NCBI GenBank assembly: GCA_035430005.1
Contig: DAOMFV010000028.1
Location: 1-48,890, forward strand
Source of the DNA: JAEUIE01 sp035430005
GTDB taxonomy: Bacteria; Planctomycetota; Planctomycetia; Gemmatales; HRBIN36
DNA length: 48,890 bases
Direction: 5' to 3'
Shown: positions 33,205-41,298 of the stretch, one piece after another
How positions within the stretch are numbered: the stretch's first letter is position 1
How the letters are laid out: the number at the start of each line of letters is the position of its first letter
Position numbers and translations under genes: made by a program
The notes under the pieces: generated by a model
The model's input: only the letters and a program-made list of their open reading frames with translations
The model's database searches: none
What the model was told of the DNA's origin: nothing

Positions 33205-34110
33205 ATGGGCTTCTTCGACCGTATCAAAAAAGCATTGACCAAGACTCGCCAGGCCTTTTCGGGCGTGGCCAGCCTGTTCGGGCTACGTGGCCGGGTGGAC
33301 AAGAGCTTCCTCGCCCAGTTGGAAGAAAAACTCTACCTCGCCGACGTAGGCCCTGCTACACCGCACATCGTCGAACGAGTCCGCCAGGCCTTCCTTGATA
33401 AGGAAGTCGGCAAGGATGTACAGGACTTCGTCAAGAAGGAACTCGTCAACATCCTGACCGCCACCGATACTGCCCTGATCAAGAAACCGACGCCGCCCAC
33501 AGTCATCATGATCTCCGGCATCAACGGCTCGGGAAAAACGACCTCCATCGCCAAGCTGGCAAATCTCTTGCAGAAGCTGGGGAACAAGGTCATCGTCGCC
33601 GCCTGCGATACGTTCCGTGCCGCTGCGGTCGAACAACTCACCATCTGGAGCCAGCGACTGGGCTGCGAGATCATCAAGGCTGGGCAAAACGCCGACCCCG
33701 CCTCGGTGGCCCACGATGCTGTCGCCGCCGCCATCGCCCGCAAGGCTGATTACCTCATCATCGACACCGCCGGTCGACTTCACACGCAGGCCCATTTGAT
33801 GAAGGAACTGGAGAAGATCTGGCGGATCGTCAGCAGGCAAATCCCCGATGCCCCCCACGAGAGCATTCTCGTCCTCGACGCCACGACGGGGCAGAACGCC
33901 GTCGTGCAGGCCCAGGAGTTCCTCAAGACCGTCAAGTGCACCGGTATCGTCCTCACCAAACTCGATGGCACCGCCAAGGGTGGCAGCATCATTGCTATCC
34001 GTCAGAAGCTGAACCTCCCCGTCAAGTTCATCGGCGTCGGTGAAGGGATTGATGATCTGGAGGCGTTTGATGCTCAGAGCTACGTTGATGGGCTCTTCGA
34101 AGGCGTCTGA
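33205..34110 (+). CDS. ftsY: Signal recognition particle receptor FtsY
   Basis: A 301-residue SRP GTPase. The short N domain is at residues 1-90; the G domain has the P-loop GINGSGKT (105-112), DTFRAAAVEQL (G2), DTAGR (G3) and TKLDGTAKGG (G4). The C-terminal EGIDDLEAFDAQSYVDGLF fits FtsY rather than Ffh, and there is no M domain. It docks ribosome-nascent-chain-SRP complexes at the inner membrane. The acidic A domain of E. coli FtsY is absent, which is common in other phyla. Its last 31 bp overlap the end of the convergent thpR gene. Confidence 0.97.
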   Translation: MGFFDRIKKALTKTRQAFSGVASLFGLRGRVDKSFLAQLEEKLYLADVGPATPHIVERVRQAFLDKEVGKDVQDFVKKELVNILTATDTALIKKPTPPTVIMISGINGSGKTTSIAKLANLLQKLGNKVIVAACDTFRAAAVEQLTIWSQRLGCEIIKAGQNADPASVAHDAVAAAIARKADYLIIDTAGRLHTQAHLMKELEKIWRIVSRQIPDAPHESILVLDATTGQNAVVQAQEFLKTVKCTGIVLTKLDGTAKGGSIIAIRQKLNLPVKFIGVGEGIDDLEAFDAQSYVDGLFEGV

Positions 34111-34649
34111 GAGTTGCCATTCATCAGAGGATATACATTCTCTTGTTGATAAGTCGGCCCCATCTCACTCAACCGACTGCTGAATAAGACGACTTCCTGC
34201 ACCATAAAGGTCATCGGTATCAAAAGTGATTGCTGGGCCAGAAAGTCTTGAATCACATGCTTAGGCACTTCCAGACTGCATCGAGCCAGCGTGATGTGGG
34301 GTCGATACGCCCGCTTCTCGGGCCGATAGCCGGCAGCCACCAACCGGGCTTCGATATCACTGTGTAGTTCCATCAACGGCTTGCTCTCTTGTAACCCTGC
34401 CCACAGTGTCGTTGAACGCTCAGCCGTTGGAAACGAGCCGAGACGATCAATCGTCAACTCGAAAGCTGGCCCGCTAAAACCCTGCAACTCCTGCTGAACA
34501 ATCGCCAGGCTGGTATCCCCCAGGAAATGCAACGTCAGATGGATCTGTTCAGTTTTCACCAATCGTATTCCCGAACTAGTTAGAGGTTGCAGTCTTGCCA
34601 GTTGCTGAGCTACCGGAGAGGGAATCACAATGGCGGTAAAGAGTCGCAT
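34080..34649 (-). CDS. thpR: RNA 2',3'-cyclic phosphodiesterase
   Basis: A 189-residue member of the 2H phosphoesterase superfamily (ThpR/LigT). Both HXT motifs are present: H37-L-T39 in HLTLHFLGD and H118-I-T120 in RPHITLARC. The enzyme opens 2',3'-cyclic phosphates in RNA. The start at 34649 (MRLFTAIVIP) fits the usual N-terminus; a GTG at 34658 adds three residues. The convergent overlap with ftsY means that the last ten codons of both genes are read from the same DNA on opposite strands. Confidence 0.92.
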   Translation of the reverse strand: MRLFTAIVIPSPVAQQLARLQPLTSSGIRLVKTEQIHLTLHFLGDTSLAIVQQELQGFSGPAFELTIDRLGSFPTAERSTTLWAGLQESKPLMELHSDIEARLVAAGYRPEKRAYRPHITLARCSLEVPKHVIQDFLAQQSLLIPMTFMVQEVVLFSSRLSEMGPTYQQENVYPLMNGNSQTPSKSPST

Positions 34650-34779
34650 GAGTATCACTCAGAGAACAATGAGAGATCACATATCGTGGTGAGGACGACA
34701 GACGTTTCGATTTTTCCTATCGACCTTCGGTCAGGGCCAGTGGCAAAGTCAGGGGACCGGCCGTAACACGAGCGATATT

Positions 34780-35184
34780 TCATATCCACACCCATCCCAA
34801 CACCAATAACTCGAAGAATACCCAGAAGTAGAACCAGACGGGAACCAGAACAAGTATTTCCAGAGGTATTCTCCAATACCAGCTTTTCTGAGTGCCTTGA
34901 GTCTTCCGATAGAGATCAAAGAGAAAGGAAATAAGTGGAATGGTCACAATGATAATGGGCGTACCAACATAGTTGGAGATCCGTCTTACGTTCCAGTTAT
35001 TCCAGTCAGGTGATAGTCCCCAGGCAATCGGCACACACAATCCAACGGCAAATAGGTAGTAGGCAAGGGCTGACGAAGGCTGACGAACATATTTCAAGAC
35101 AACTGCTTTAGCGACGTAGAGAAATAAAATCAGCCCCAATCCGCCGACATAGAAGAGCCAGATATTCTCGTACGATACCCACAT
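34780..35184 (-). CDS. Hypothetical four-helix membrane protein
   Basis: A 134-residue protein with four hydrophobic helices (about residues 8-28, 40-56, 73-90 and 107-131) and few charged residues. It is rich in Trp and Tyr. It has no recognisable family motif. GGGAG is placed eight bases before the ATG, which supports a real gene. It is on the same strand as thpR, with 130 bp between them. Confidence 0.65.
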   Translation of the reverse strand: MWVSYENIWLFYVGGLGLILFLYVAKAVVLKYVRQPSSALAYYLFAVGLCVPIAWGLSPDWNNWNVRRISNYVGTPIIIVTIPLISFLFDLYRKTQGTQKSWYWRIPLEILVLVPVWFYFWVFFELLVLGWVWI

Positions 35185-35278
35185 CTATCGATCTCCCAAT
35201 AGGAGGCCCGACACAATATCAGTATTCCCCGCACAACATATACTGATCTTACCCCAAAGTAACCTCTGAGTATCCCCC

Positions 35279-37102
35279 ATGCTCTCGATTCTGCTTTCGC
35301 TGTTGCTTCAACCACCAGCCCGGCTCGATCCCCACTCTTTCTCCAACCCCGAACAACTCCGCACCGAACATCTCGACCTCGACCTCACCGTCGATTTCGA
35401 CAAGAAACAACTCCACGGCCACGTCGTCCACAAACTGAAGACGATGGAAGGCCAGTTGCCCAAGGAACTGGTGCTAGATACCCGCAAGCTATACATCGAG
35501 AAATGCGAAGTCAGCACCGATGGAAAGGATTTTACGACAGTCCAACATCAACTCGATAAGGAAGTCCCCATCTTCGGCAGCGCCCTGCGGATTCCCGTGC
35601 CCGAACACGTTCATTCTGTACGCATTCACTACACCACCAGCCCCGAAGCAGCTGGCCTCCAATGGCTCAGCCCCGCTCAGACCGCTGATAAAAAACACCC
35701 GTTCCTCTTCACACAGTCACAAGCCATCAATGCCCGTAGCTGGATTCCGGTGCAGGATACGCCCGACGTCCGCTTCACCTACCATGCGGTGATTCAAACA
35801 CCCAGCGAGACGTTGCAGCCGGTGATGAGTGCCCGACGTTCGGAAAGCAAAGCTGTTGGCAGGTTCTATTTCGACATGAAGCAGCCCATCCCCGCCTACC
35901 TCCTCGCCCTCGCCGTCGGAGACATCAGGTTCCAGCCCATCGGCAAACGTACCGGCATCTGGGCCGAACCAAGCGTCGTCGCCAAGGCTGCCAAAGAGTT
36001 CGAAGACATGGAACTGATGCTTGAAGCGGTCGAAAGCATGTACGGCCCCTACCGCTGGGATCGTTACGATGTGCTCGTCCTGCCCCCCAGCTTCCCGTTC
36101 GGCGGTATGGAAAACCCACGCATGACCTTCGCCACCCCGACCGTGCTGGCCGGCGACAAGAGCCTGGTCTCACTGATCGCCCATGAGATGGCCCATTCGT
36201 GGTCGGGCAACCTTGTCACCAACGCCACCTGGCGCGACTTCTGGCTCAACGAAGGCTTCACCGTCTATCTCGAACGCCGCATTCTTGAGAAAGTCTACGG
36301 CAAGGAACGGGCCGAGATGGAAGCCCAGATCGGTCGGGGCGAGTTGGAAAAGTCGATGAAGACCATGAAACCCAACGAACAGGTGCTGCACATCAATCTG
36401 GATGGCGTCGATCCCGATGATAATGTCACCGATATTCCCTATGAGAAGGGCTTTCTGTTCCTGCTGCATCTGGAAAAGCTCATCGGTCGGGACCGCTTCG
36501 ATGCCTTCCTCAAAGGCTGGTTCGCCCAGCATTCCTTCCAGAGCGTGACGACACCCGTCTTCGTTGCCTATCTGAAGAAGGAACTTCTCGACAAAGACCC
36601 CGCACTGGCCAAGGCGTTTCCGCTTGAAGAGTGGATCAACAAGCCCGGTTTGCCCGCAGGCATCCCCGCTGTCGTCTCCGCCGCCCTCAGTTCTGCAGAG
36701 AAGCAAGCCAAGTCCTTCGCAGCCGGTACGCTCGCTGCTGACGCCCTGCCCGCCAAGAAATGGTCGACCCAGGAATGGCTCTACTTCCTGCGGGCTCTGC
36801 CGGAGAACATTTCAGCCGGCAAGCTGAAAGAATTGGACGACGCCCACCATCTCACCCAGACCGGCAACAACGAAGTCCTCTGCCAATGGCTGGAGATGGC
36901 CATCCGGGCGAAGTATGAGCCGGCCTACCCCCGTCTCGAATCGTTCCTCATTGGCCAGGGCCGCCGCAAGTATGTCAAACCCCTCTTCGAGGCGCTGCTC
37001 AAGACCCCCGAAGGAAAAGAGCGAGCAAAGGCGATCTACGCCAAAGCCAGACCGGGGTATCATTCGATCACCTCGGGAACGATAGATGAGATGATGAAGT
37101 AG
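35279..37102 (+). CDS. M1 family zinc aminopeptidase (leukotriene A4 hydrolase-like)
   Basis: A 607-residue metallopeptidase. The zinc site is complete: H302-E303-MA-H306 and Glu325 eighteen residues further (HEXXH-X18-E). The substrate motif GGMENP lies about 25 residues before it. The N-terminal saddle domain (about 15-200) and the C-terminal helical domain (about 470-607, ending in a leukotriene A4 hydrolase-like KPLFEALLKTPEGKERAKAIY) match that subfamily. It removes N-terminal amino acids from peptides. The N-terminus (MLSILLSLLLQPPARLD) could be a short signal peptide. It is followed by a convergent hairpin at 37116-37192. Confidence 0.93.
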   Translation: MLSILLSLLLQPPARLDPHSFSNPEQLRTEHLDLDLTVDFDKKQLHGHVVHKLKTMEGQLPKELVLDTRKLYIEKCEVSTDGKDFTTVQHQLDKEVPIFGSALRIPVPEHVHSVRIHYTTSPEAAGLQWLSPAQTADKKHPFLFTQSQAINARSWIPVQDTPDVRFTYHAVIQTPSETLQPVMSARRSESKAVGRFYFDMKQPIPAYLLALAVGDIRFQPIGKRTGIWAEPSVVAKAAKEFEDMELMLEAVESMYGPYRWDRYDVLVLPPSFPFGGMENPRMTFATPTVLAGDKSLVSLIAHEMAHSWSGNLVTNATWRDFWLNEGFTVYLERRILEKVYGKERAEMEAQIGRGELEKSMKTMKPNEQVLHINLDGVDPDDNVTDIPYEKGFLFLLHLEKLIGRDRFDAFLKGWFAQHSFQSVTTPVFVAYLKKELLDKDPALAKAFPLEEWINKPGLPAGIPAVVSAALSSAEKQAKSFAAGTLAADALPAKKWSTQEWLYFLRALPENISAGKLKELDDAHHLTQTGNNEVLCQWLEMAIRAKYEPAYPRLESFLIGQGRRKYVKPLFEALLKTPEGKERAKAIYAKARPGYHSITSGTIDEMMK

Positions 37103-37115
37103 ATTTGACTCTGTA

Positions 37116-37192
37116 GCGAGCGTCGTGCCGTAAGGCCGACGTGTGCGCTGTCAATCTTCATGCACACGTCGGGCTAACGCCCTGACGCTCGC
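37116..37192. terminator. 77-bp GCGAGCGTC hairpin between convergent genes
   Basis: Arms of 32 bases at 37116-37147 and 37161-37192 match at 26 positions; GCGAGCGTC and CCGACGTGTGC are perfect. The loop is 13 bases. It lies between the stop of the M1 peptidase gene and that of pdxJ and probably stops transcription both ways. Similar GCGAGCGTCAGGG...CCCGACG palindromes are, from memory, common in planctomycete genomes. Confidence 0.65.
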
Positions 37193-37202
37193 AAATTGAA
37201 TA

Positions 37203-37925
37203 CTACACTCCAATCCTCATCAACTCCTTCATCTCCCTTACCGCTCGTTCCATGCCCACCATCACGGCTCTCGCCACAATACTGTGGCCAATGTTGAGCT
37301 CCTCCGCATGAGGCAACGCCGCCACTGCTTGCACGTTCAAATAGTTCAGCCCATGTCCCAGATGCACATGCAGTTCCGCTTGATGGGCCTGGATGCACGC
37401 TGCCTTCAGACGAGCCAATTCATGGGCCACCCCTGAGGCGCTGGTCGCATCGGCATACTGACCCGTATGAAACTCGATGGCCTCCACCCCCAACTGCTTG
37501 CTGATCGCCACCTGCTTGGGATCAGCATCAATGAACAGCGATACGCCGATGCCCGCTGCCTGCAGCGCTTTGACCGATGGCTCCACCGCTTTGAGATTGG
37601 CCACCACATCGAGCCCACCCTCGGTCGTCAGTTCCGCCCGCTTTTCCGGCACCAATGTCGCATAGTCGGGCTTGGCCTTGCAAGCGATAGTGATGATCTC
37701 CGGCACACAGGCCAGTTCCAGATTCAATCGCCCCGGCACTGCCTGTCGCAGCCGCAGTACATCATCATCCTGAATATGCCGGCGATCTTCGCGCAGGTGG
37801 ATGGTGATGCCATCCGCCCCGCCGAGCTGAGCCTGCACCGCCGCCCAAACCGGGTCAGGCTCCCGCCCCCGCCGAGCCTGGCGGATGGTAGCGACGTGAT
37901 CGATATTGACTCCTAATCGCAGCAT
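37203..37925 (-). CDS. pdxJ: Pyridoxine 5'-phosphate synthase PdxJ
   Basis: A 240-residue TIM-barrel enzyme that joins 1-deoxy-D-xylulose 5-phosphate and 3-amino-2-oxopropyl phosphate to pyridoxine 5'-phosphate, the last ring-forming step of the DXP-dependent vitamin B6 route. Family signatures are the N-terminal LRLGVNIDHVATIRQARRG, ADGITIHLREDRRHIQDDDV, and VHLGHGLNYLNV followed by ELNIGHSIVARA near the C-terminus. Length is standard. It is a single gene. Its stop is 10 bp from the hairpin at 37116-37192. Confidence 0.97.
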   Translation of the reverse strand: MLRLGVNIDHVATIRQARRGREPDPVWAAVQAQLGGADGITIHLREDRRHIQDDDVLRLRQAVPGRLNLELACVPEIITIACKAKPDYATLVPEKRAELTTEGGLDVVANLKAVEPSVKALQAAGIGVSLFIDADPKQVAISKQLGVEAIEFHTGQYADATSASGVAHELARLKAACIQAHQAELHVHLGHGLNYLNVQAVAALPHAEELNIGHSIVARAVMVGMERAVREMKELMRIGV

Positions 37926-38006
37926 CTTCTCTGTACCTCTCTGTGGAACTTTGTGTCTTCGTGGTTCAATTCATTAACCACGAAGACGCAAAGGAACACT
38001 AAGACC

Positions 38007-38717
38007 TTAATCCGCATTCGCCGGGAACGGATGCTTCTCGAACTTCGCCCCCGTCGCCAGCCAACCGAGAAGTCGTAACAGGTTGAACACATACAGCAGT
38101 GCCGCAAAGGCGAGCGCCCCGCCAACAGCCCAATCGACCGCTGCCTTAAACACCGAATCGGGCACCCACAAGATAAAGCTCACTGCCAGCATCACCATCA
38201 CCGGCACCACGATCCAGCTCAGAATGGCATGTTTCCTCTTCCACGGTCGATACAAGCTCAGCATACAGAACGGGGCGAGCACGTAATCCATGCTCCAGCC
38301 CGTCTCACCCAGAGCAGTGCGACAGCGAGCCAGCGTGCGGGGCACCATCTTACGGTAGAAGATGGCGTAGCCTTTCCCCACGCCCAGCAGAATGATGAGG
38401 CCAAAGAGGAACCAGTCGAACGCCGTAATTGGTATGCCGTGAAGCACTGTAGGTTCGTTCCCGTTTGTATTGAATAGTGAGCTGAGAAAGCTCTTTATTC
38501 CATAACAAGCCCAATCAAACCAATTTCCTTCATAGCCGGGGCGTGCTGCAATGGTTGCGGAAGTCAACAGGTAACCCTTTTTCAGCAGCCGATACCCACC
38601 CATGCCGAACAGAGCAGCAAGGCCGACGAGGCCCCAGATTTGGCCGAGGGTCTTGGCGGTGGTTTGTCGTTCTATTCGTGCTTCTTTCACTCGTGGTTCC
38701 GTTGCGGGCGTGCTCAA
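38007..38717 (-). CDS. Hypothetical membrane protein
   Basis: A 236-residue protein with about five hydrophobic segments (around residues 27-47, 97-118, 145-158, 165-190 and 195-220). No family motif was recognised. It starts with TTG at 38717, well supported by AAGGAG six bases before. The segment GLIILLGVGKGYAIFYRKMVPRTLARCRTALGETGW lies in the middle and has conserved-looking charged residues. It stands between pdxJ on the same strand (81 bp away) and a divergent membrane protein. Confidence 0.65.
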   Translation of the reverse strand: MSTPATEPRVKEARIERQTTAKTLGQIWGLVGLAALFGMGGYRLLKKGYLLTSATIAARPGYEGNWFDWACYGIKSFLSSLFNTNGNEPTVLHGIPITAFDWFLFGLIILLGVGKGYAIFYRKMVPRTLARCRTALGETGWSMDYVLAPFCMLSLYRPWKRKHAILSWIVVPVMVMLAVSFILWVPDSVFKAAVDWAVGGALAFAALLYVFNLLRLLGWLATGAKFEKHPFPANAD

Positions 38718-38788
38718 GGTCTCTCCTTCAGTCAGTGCTTTCTCTCTATCAACTTAGGATTCTTGGGAACTGAGAGCTATAGTGGTAA

Positions 38789-38820
38789 GTAGCCAGGAGC
38801 TAGAAGATAGGAGCTAGTAG
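38789..38820. repeat. AGCCAG-type repeat, copy 4
   Basis: GTAGCCAGGAGCTAGAAGAT followed by AGGAGCTAGTAG is a degenerate tandem of AGGAGCTAG units, complementary in type to 33160-33190. It lies seven bases before the ATG of the next gene and may carry its ribosome-binding site (GGAG). Confidence 0.5.
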
Positions 38821-38826
38821 AGCCTG

Positions 38827-40467
38827 ATGTCCTCGCCCACGACTGAAACCCCTCGCCCTCTGGATCTCTCGGCAAAACGGGAGAAGAAGCCCTTCATCCC
38901 CCCACCGCACGGCCTCGCCCACTACGCCTGGCTGGCTGAAATCGGCGGAGCGCTACTCGTCGTCCTCATCCTCACCATCACCGAAAGTGGCGGGTTGTTT
39001 CGAGACTCTTGCTGCCTCTGGCATCCGGTCGTCGGCGAGAGGTTGCAGAGCGATGGCTGGTTCACCCAGGATCCGTTCAGCCACACCAAAGCGGGAGAGT
39101 TCTGGATCCCCTTCCAGTGGCTCGGCGAAGTGGCGATGGCCAAGCTCTATGCCTGGGCCGGCTATGATGGCATCTTCTGGGCCACCGTCGCCCTGTTTGC
39201 CAGCATGTTTGGCTGGCTCATCGGGCGAGCAGTACGGTTTGGCTGCCACCCTATCCTTGCTCTGCTGATTGGCTCGCTCACCTTCTTTGAATGCTGCCAT
39301 CACTTCCACGCCCGGCCACACCTGGTCACGATGGCGGGGATGTGCATTCTCGTCGCCATCCTCACTGATGTCGAAGCGGGACGCCTCCGCAAACTCCAAC
39401 TCCTCTGGATCGTCCCGCTGTTCTGCCTCTGGGCCAACATCCATGGAGGCGTCCTCGGCGGTTGGGGAACTCTCGGCATCGTCTTCTTCGGCTGGGGTGT
39501 CTACTGGCTGCTTGGCTGGCCCTCCCCCATCAATTCATGGAAGACCGTTGGCTGGCTCCTCGGCCTGTGCGTCCTCGCCACCGCGTTCTTCCTCGTCAAC
39601 CCGTACGGCTACGACTACATGAAGATGTGGCTGCTCATCATGAAGGCCGACCTCCCCAAGATCATCGTCGAACACGCCCCGCTCGATCCGTTCAGCGCTG
39701 TCGGCATCACCGTCATCGGCGAAGCGGTACTTTACTTCTTCATACTCCTCGGAACTTTCCCGAAACATCGACCTCGTGTGATGTGGCTGATCCCCCTCGT
39801 CTGGCTCTACCTTGGCTGCTCGCGCATCCGTCATGCTCCCCTCTTTTCGCTGGTAGCGATGATCGCCATTATAGACATGCTGCCCTACTGCCGATGGACG
39901 CAGTGGCTGGCGAAGCGAAGCGATCTTTATGTAGCTCCAAAGACCGACGATCCGAAGGAACCGCTTTGGGGCCTCATCGCCGCCCGGCTCTTTCCGCTGC
40001 TCATCCTGGCGGTACCTCTCACCGGCTTACGCTTCGTCGAACTCGACAAAGACTGGTGGCCGTTGGAACTGATCCCGGCCATGAAGGAACAGGCGAAGAA
40101 GCCTGGCGTCAAACTGTTCAACGAAGATCGCCTGGCGGGCATGGTCATTCGTTATGTGCCGGAACTCAAGGTCTTCGTGGACGACCGCTGCGAACTCTAC
40201 GGCGAAGCGTTCCTGCTCGATTATCTCGACGCCATCCGAGACCGCCCCGCGGACAAACCCAAGAACCCCGATCCCGACGCCCCCACCATCCTCACGCCTG
40301 AAGAAAAAGACAAGCAGGAATACTGGATGACCCAGTGGGGCAAGCAGTATGGCATCAACCTCGCCCTCGTTCACCCTAAGAGCAAGTTCGCCGCCTGGTT
40401 GCGAACTTCCCCCAACTGGACGCTGGTGCAGGAAGTCAAAGGCGGAGCCTTCTTTGTGAAGAAGTAG
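38827..40467 (+). CDS. Polytopic membrane protein, glycosyltransferase C-like
   Basis: A 546-residue membrane protein with about ten to eleven helices between residues 35 and 410 and a soluble C-terminal domain (about 415-546). The early periplasmic loop with DGWFTQDPFSHTKAGEFWIPFQWLGE recalls the acceptor loop of GT-C-type membrane proteins, and a WANIHGG motif (near 203) is typical of a large, uncharacterised bacterial family. The soluble end has VFVDDRCELYGEAFLLDY. It may transfer sugars or lipids, but no activity is known. It starts 7 bp after a repeat element and is followed by the hairpin at 40481-40590. Confidence 0.75.
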   Translation: MSSPTTETPRPLDLSAKREKKPFIPPPHGLAHYAWLAEIGGALLVVLILTITESGGLFRDSCCLWHPVVGERLQSDGWFTQDPFSHTKAGEFWIPFQWLGEVAMAKLYAWAGYDGIFWATVALFASMFGWLIGRAVRFGCHPILALLIGSLTFFECCHHFHARPHLVTMAGMCILVAILTDVEAGRLRKLQLLWIVPLFCLWANIHGGVLGGWGTLGIVFFGWGVYWLLGWPSPINSWKTVGWLLGLCVLATAFFLVNPYGYDYMKMWLLIMKADLPKIIVEHAPLDPFSAVGITVIGEAVLYFFILLGTFPKHRPRVMWLIPLVWLYLGCSRIRHAPLFSLVAMIAIIDMLPYCRWTQWLAKRSDLYVAPKTDDPKEPLWGLIAARLFPLLILAVPLTGLRFVELDKDWWPLELIPAMKEQAKKPGVKLFNEDRLAGMVIRYVPELKVFVDDRCELYGEAFLLDYLDAIRDRPADKPKNPDPDAPTILTPEEKDKQEYWMTQWGKQYGINLALVHPKSKFAAWLRTSPNWTLVQEVKGGAFFVKK

Positions 40468-40480
40468 GAGAGTAGAAGTA

Positions 40481-40590
40481 GGGCACGCTGTGCCTGCCTC
40501 CCAATGAAAGGCACCCATCACAATGATCACGGGGTGGTTTCATTTATCGTGTAGCACGTCATGCCCCTGAGAGGCACGCACAGCTTGCCC
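40481..40590. repeat. 110-bp GGGCACGCTG hairpin repeat
   Basis: GGGCACGCTGTGCCTGCCTC (40481-40500) and GAGGCACGCACAGCTTGCCC (40571-40590) are 20-base arms that match at 18 positions. A related copy is at 23365-23460. It follows the membrane-protein stop and precedes the TetR promoter. Confidence 0.65.
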
Positions 40591-40629
40591 AACAAAGACC
40601 TGCCACGGTCACCGATCCATACAATTGCA

Positions 40630-40657
40630 TTGACAACACCGCACCGTCCGATAAAAT
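40630..40657 (+). promoter_or_regulatory. Sigma70-type promoter of the TetR gene
   Basis: TTGACA (40630-40635, perfect) and TAAAAT (40652-40657, five of six) with a 16-bp spacer. This is the best promoter match in the window. The start point would fall near 40664, inside the palindrome at 40660-40671, about 27 bp before the ATG of the regulator. Confidence 0.7.
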
Positions 40658-40659
40658 GC

Positions 40660-40671
40660 GAACGATCGTTC
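40660..40671. promoter_or_regulatory. Palindromic operator for the TetR regulator
   Basis: GAACGATCGTTC is a perfect 12-bp palindrome directly after the -10 element, at the likely transcription start. Its place and symmetry fit a TetR-family dimer that represses its own promoter and the downstream fusion gene. Confidence 0.65.
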
Positions 40672-40690
40672 ACTTTTACCCCAGGCAGCT

Positions 40691-41296
40691 ATGTCCCGCA
40701 TCAGCGACCTCCGTAAGCAGGAAATTCTCGATGCTGCGGTAACATGCTTTTCCAAGCAGGGCTTCCATCAGACGTCGATCGACGACATTTGCCGGGCCGT
40801 GCAGATGAGCCCCGGCTCGGTCTACCGCTACTTCCGCAGCAAGAACGACATCATCCGGGCCATGGTCGAGGCGGAGCAGGAACAATCCATCCAGCTCATC
40901 CACCTCATCTCCGAACAGGACGACCTGGTCACCGGCCTCAAGCACATCATCAAGCAGGCGCTGACGACACTGAACAACCCTCGCAGGCATGCCCTCAATG
41001 CGGAGATCACCGCTGAGGCGTTCCGCAACAAGGCGGTGGCCAAGATGGTCGATCAGAGCTTTGAGGTCACCGTCGCTGCCCTCGCTGAGGCGATCCGGCA
41101 GGAACAGAGCAAGAAAACGATTGATACTACTCTCCATCCCGTACTTACCGCAGAGTTGATCATTGCCCTATTCGATGGCCTTTGGTGGCGGCAGGCGATT
41201 CGCCCCGATACCAGCCCCACCCGCCACGCCAAATCACTTACCAAAATCATCGAACGGCTGCTACAGCCCGTCAAGAAGCCGATCAAGAGGAAATAG
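40691..41296 (+). CDS. TetR/AcrR family regulator
   Basis: A 201-residue DNA-binding repressor. The helix-turn-helix lies at about residues 28-48 (SIDDICRAVQMSPGSVYRYF), after the usual N-terminal LRKQEILDAAVTCFSKQGFHQTS. The C-terminal helical domain should bind a small ligand that is not known. A palindrome at 40660-40671 in its own promoter is the probable operator. The next gene starts 2 bp after its stop, so both are one transcript and the regulator likely controls the redoxin-cytochrome fusion. Confidence 0.92.
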   Translation: MSRISDLRKQEILDAAVTCFSKQGFHQTSIDDICRAVQMSPGSVYRYFRSKNDIIRAMVEAEQEQSIQLIHLISEQDDLVTGLKHIIKQALTTLNNPRRHALNAEITAEAFRNKAVAKMVDQSFEVTVAALAEAIRQEQSKKTIDTTLHPVLTAELIIALFDGLWWRQAIRPDTSPTRHAKSLTKIIERLLQPVKKPIKRK

Positions 41297-41298
41297 CC

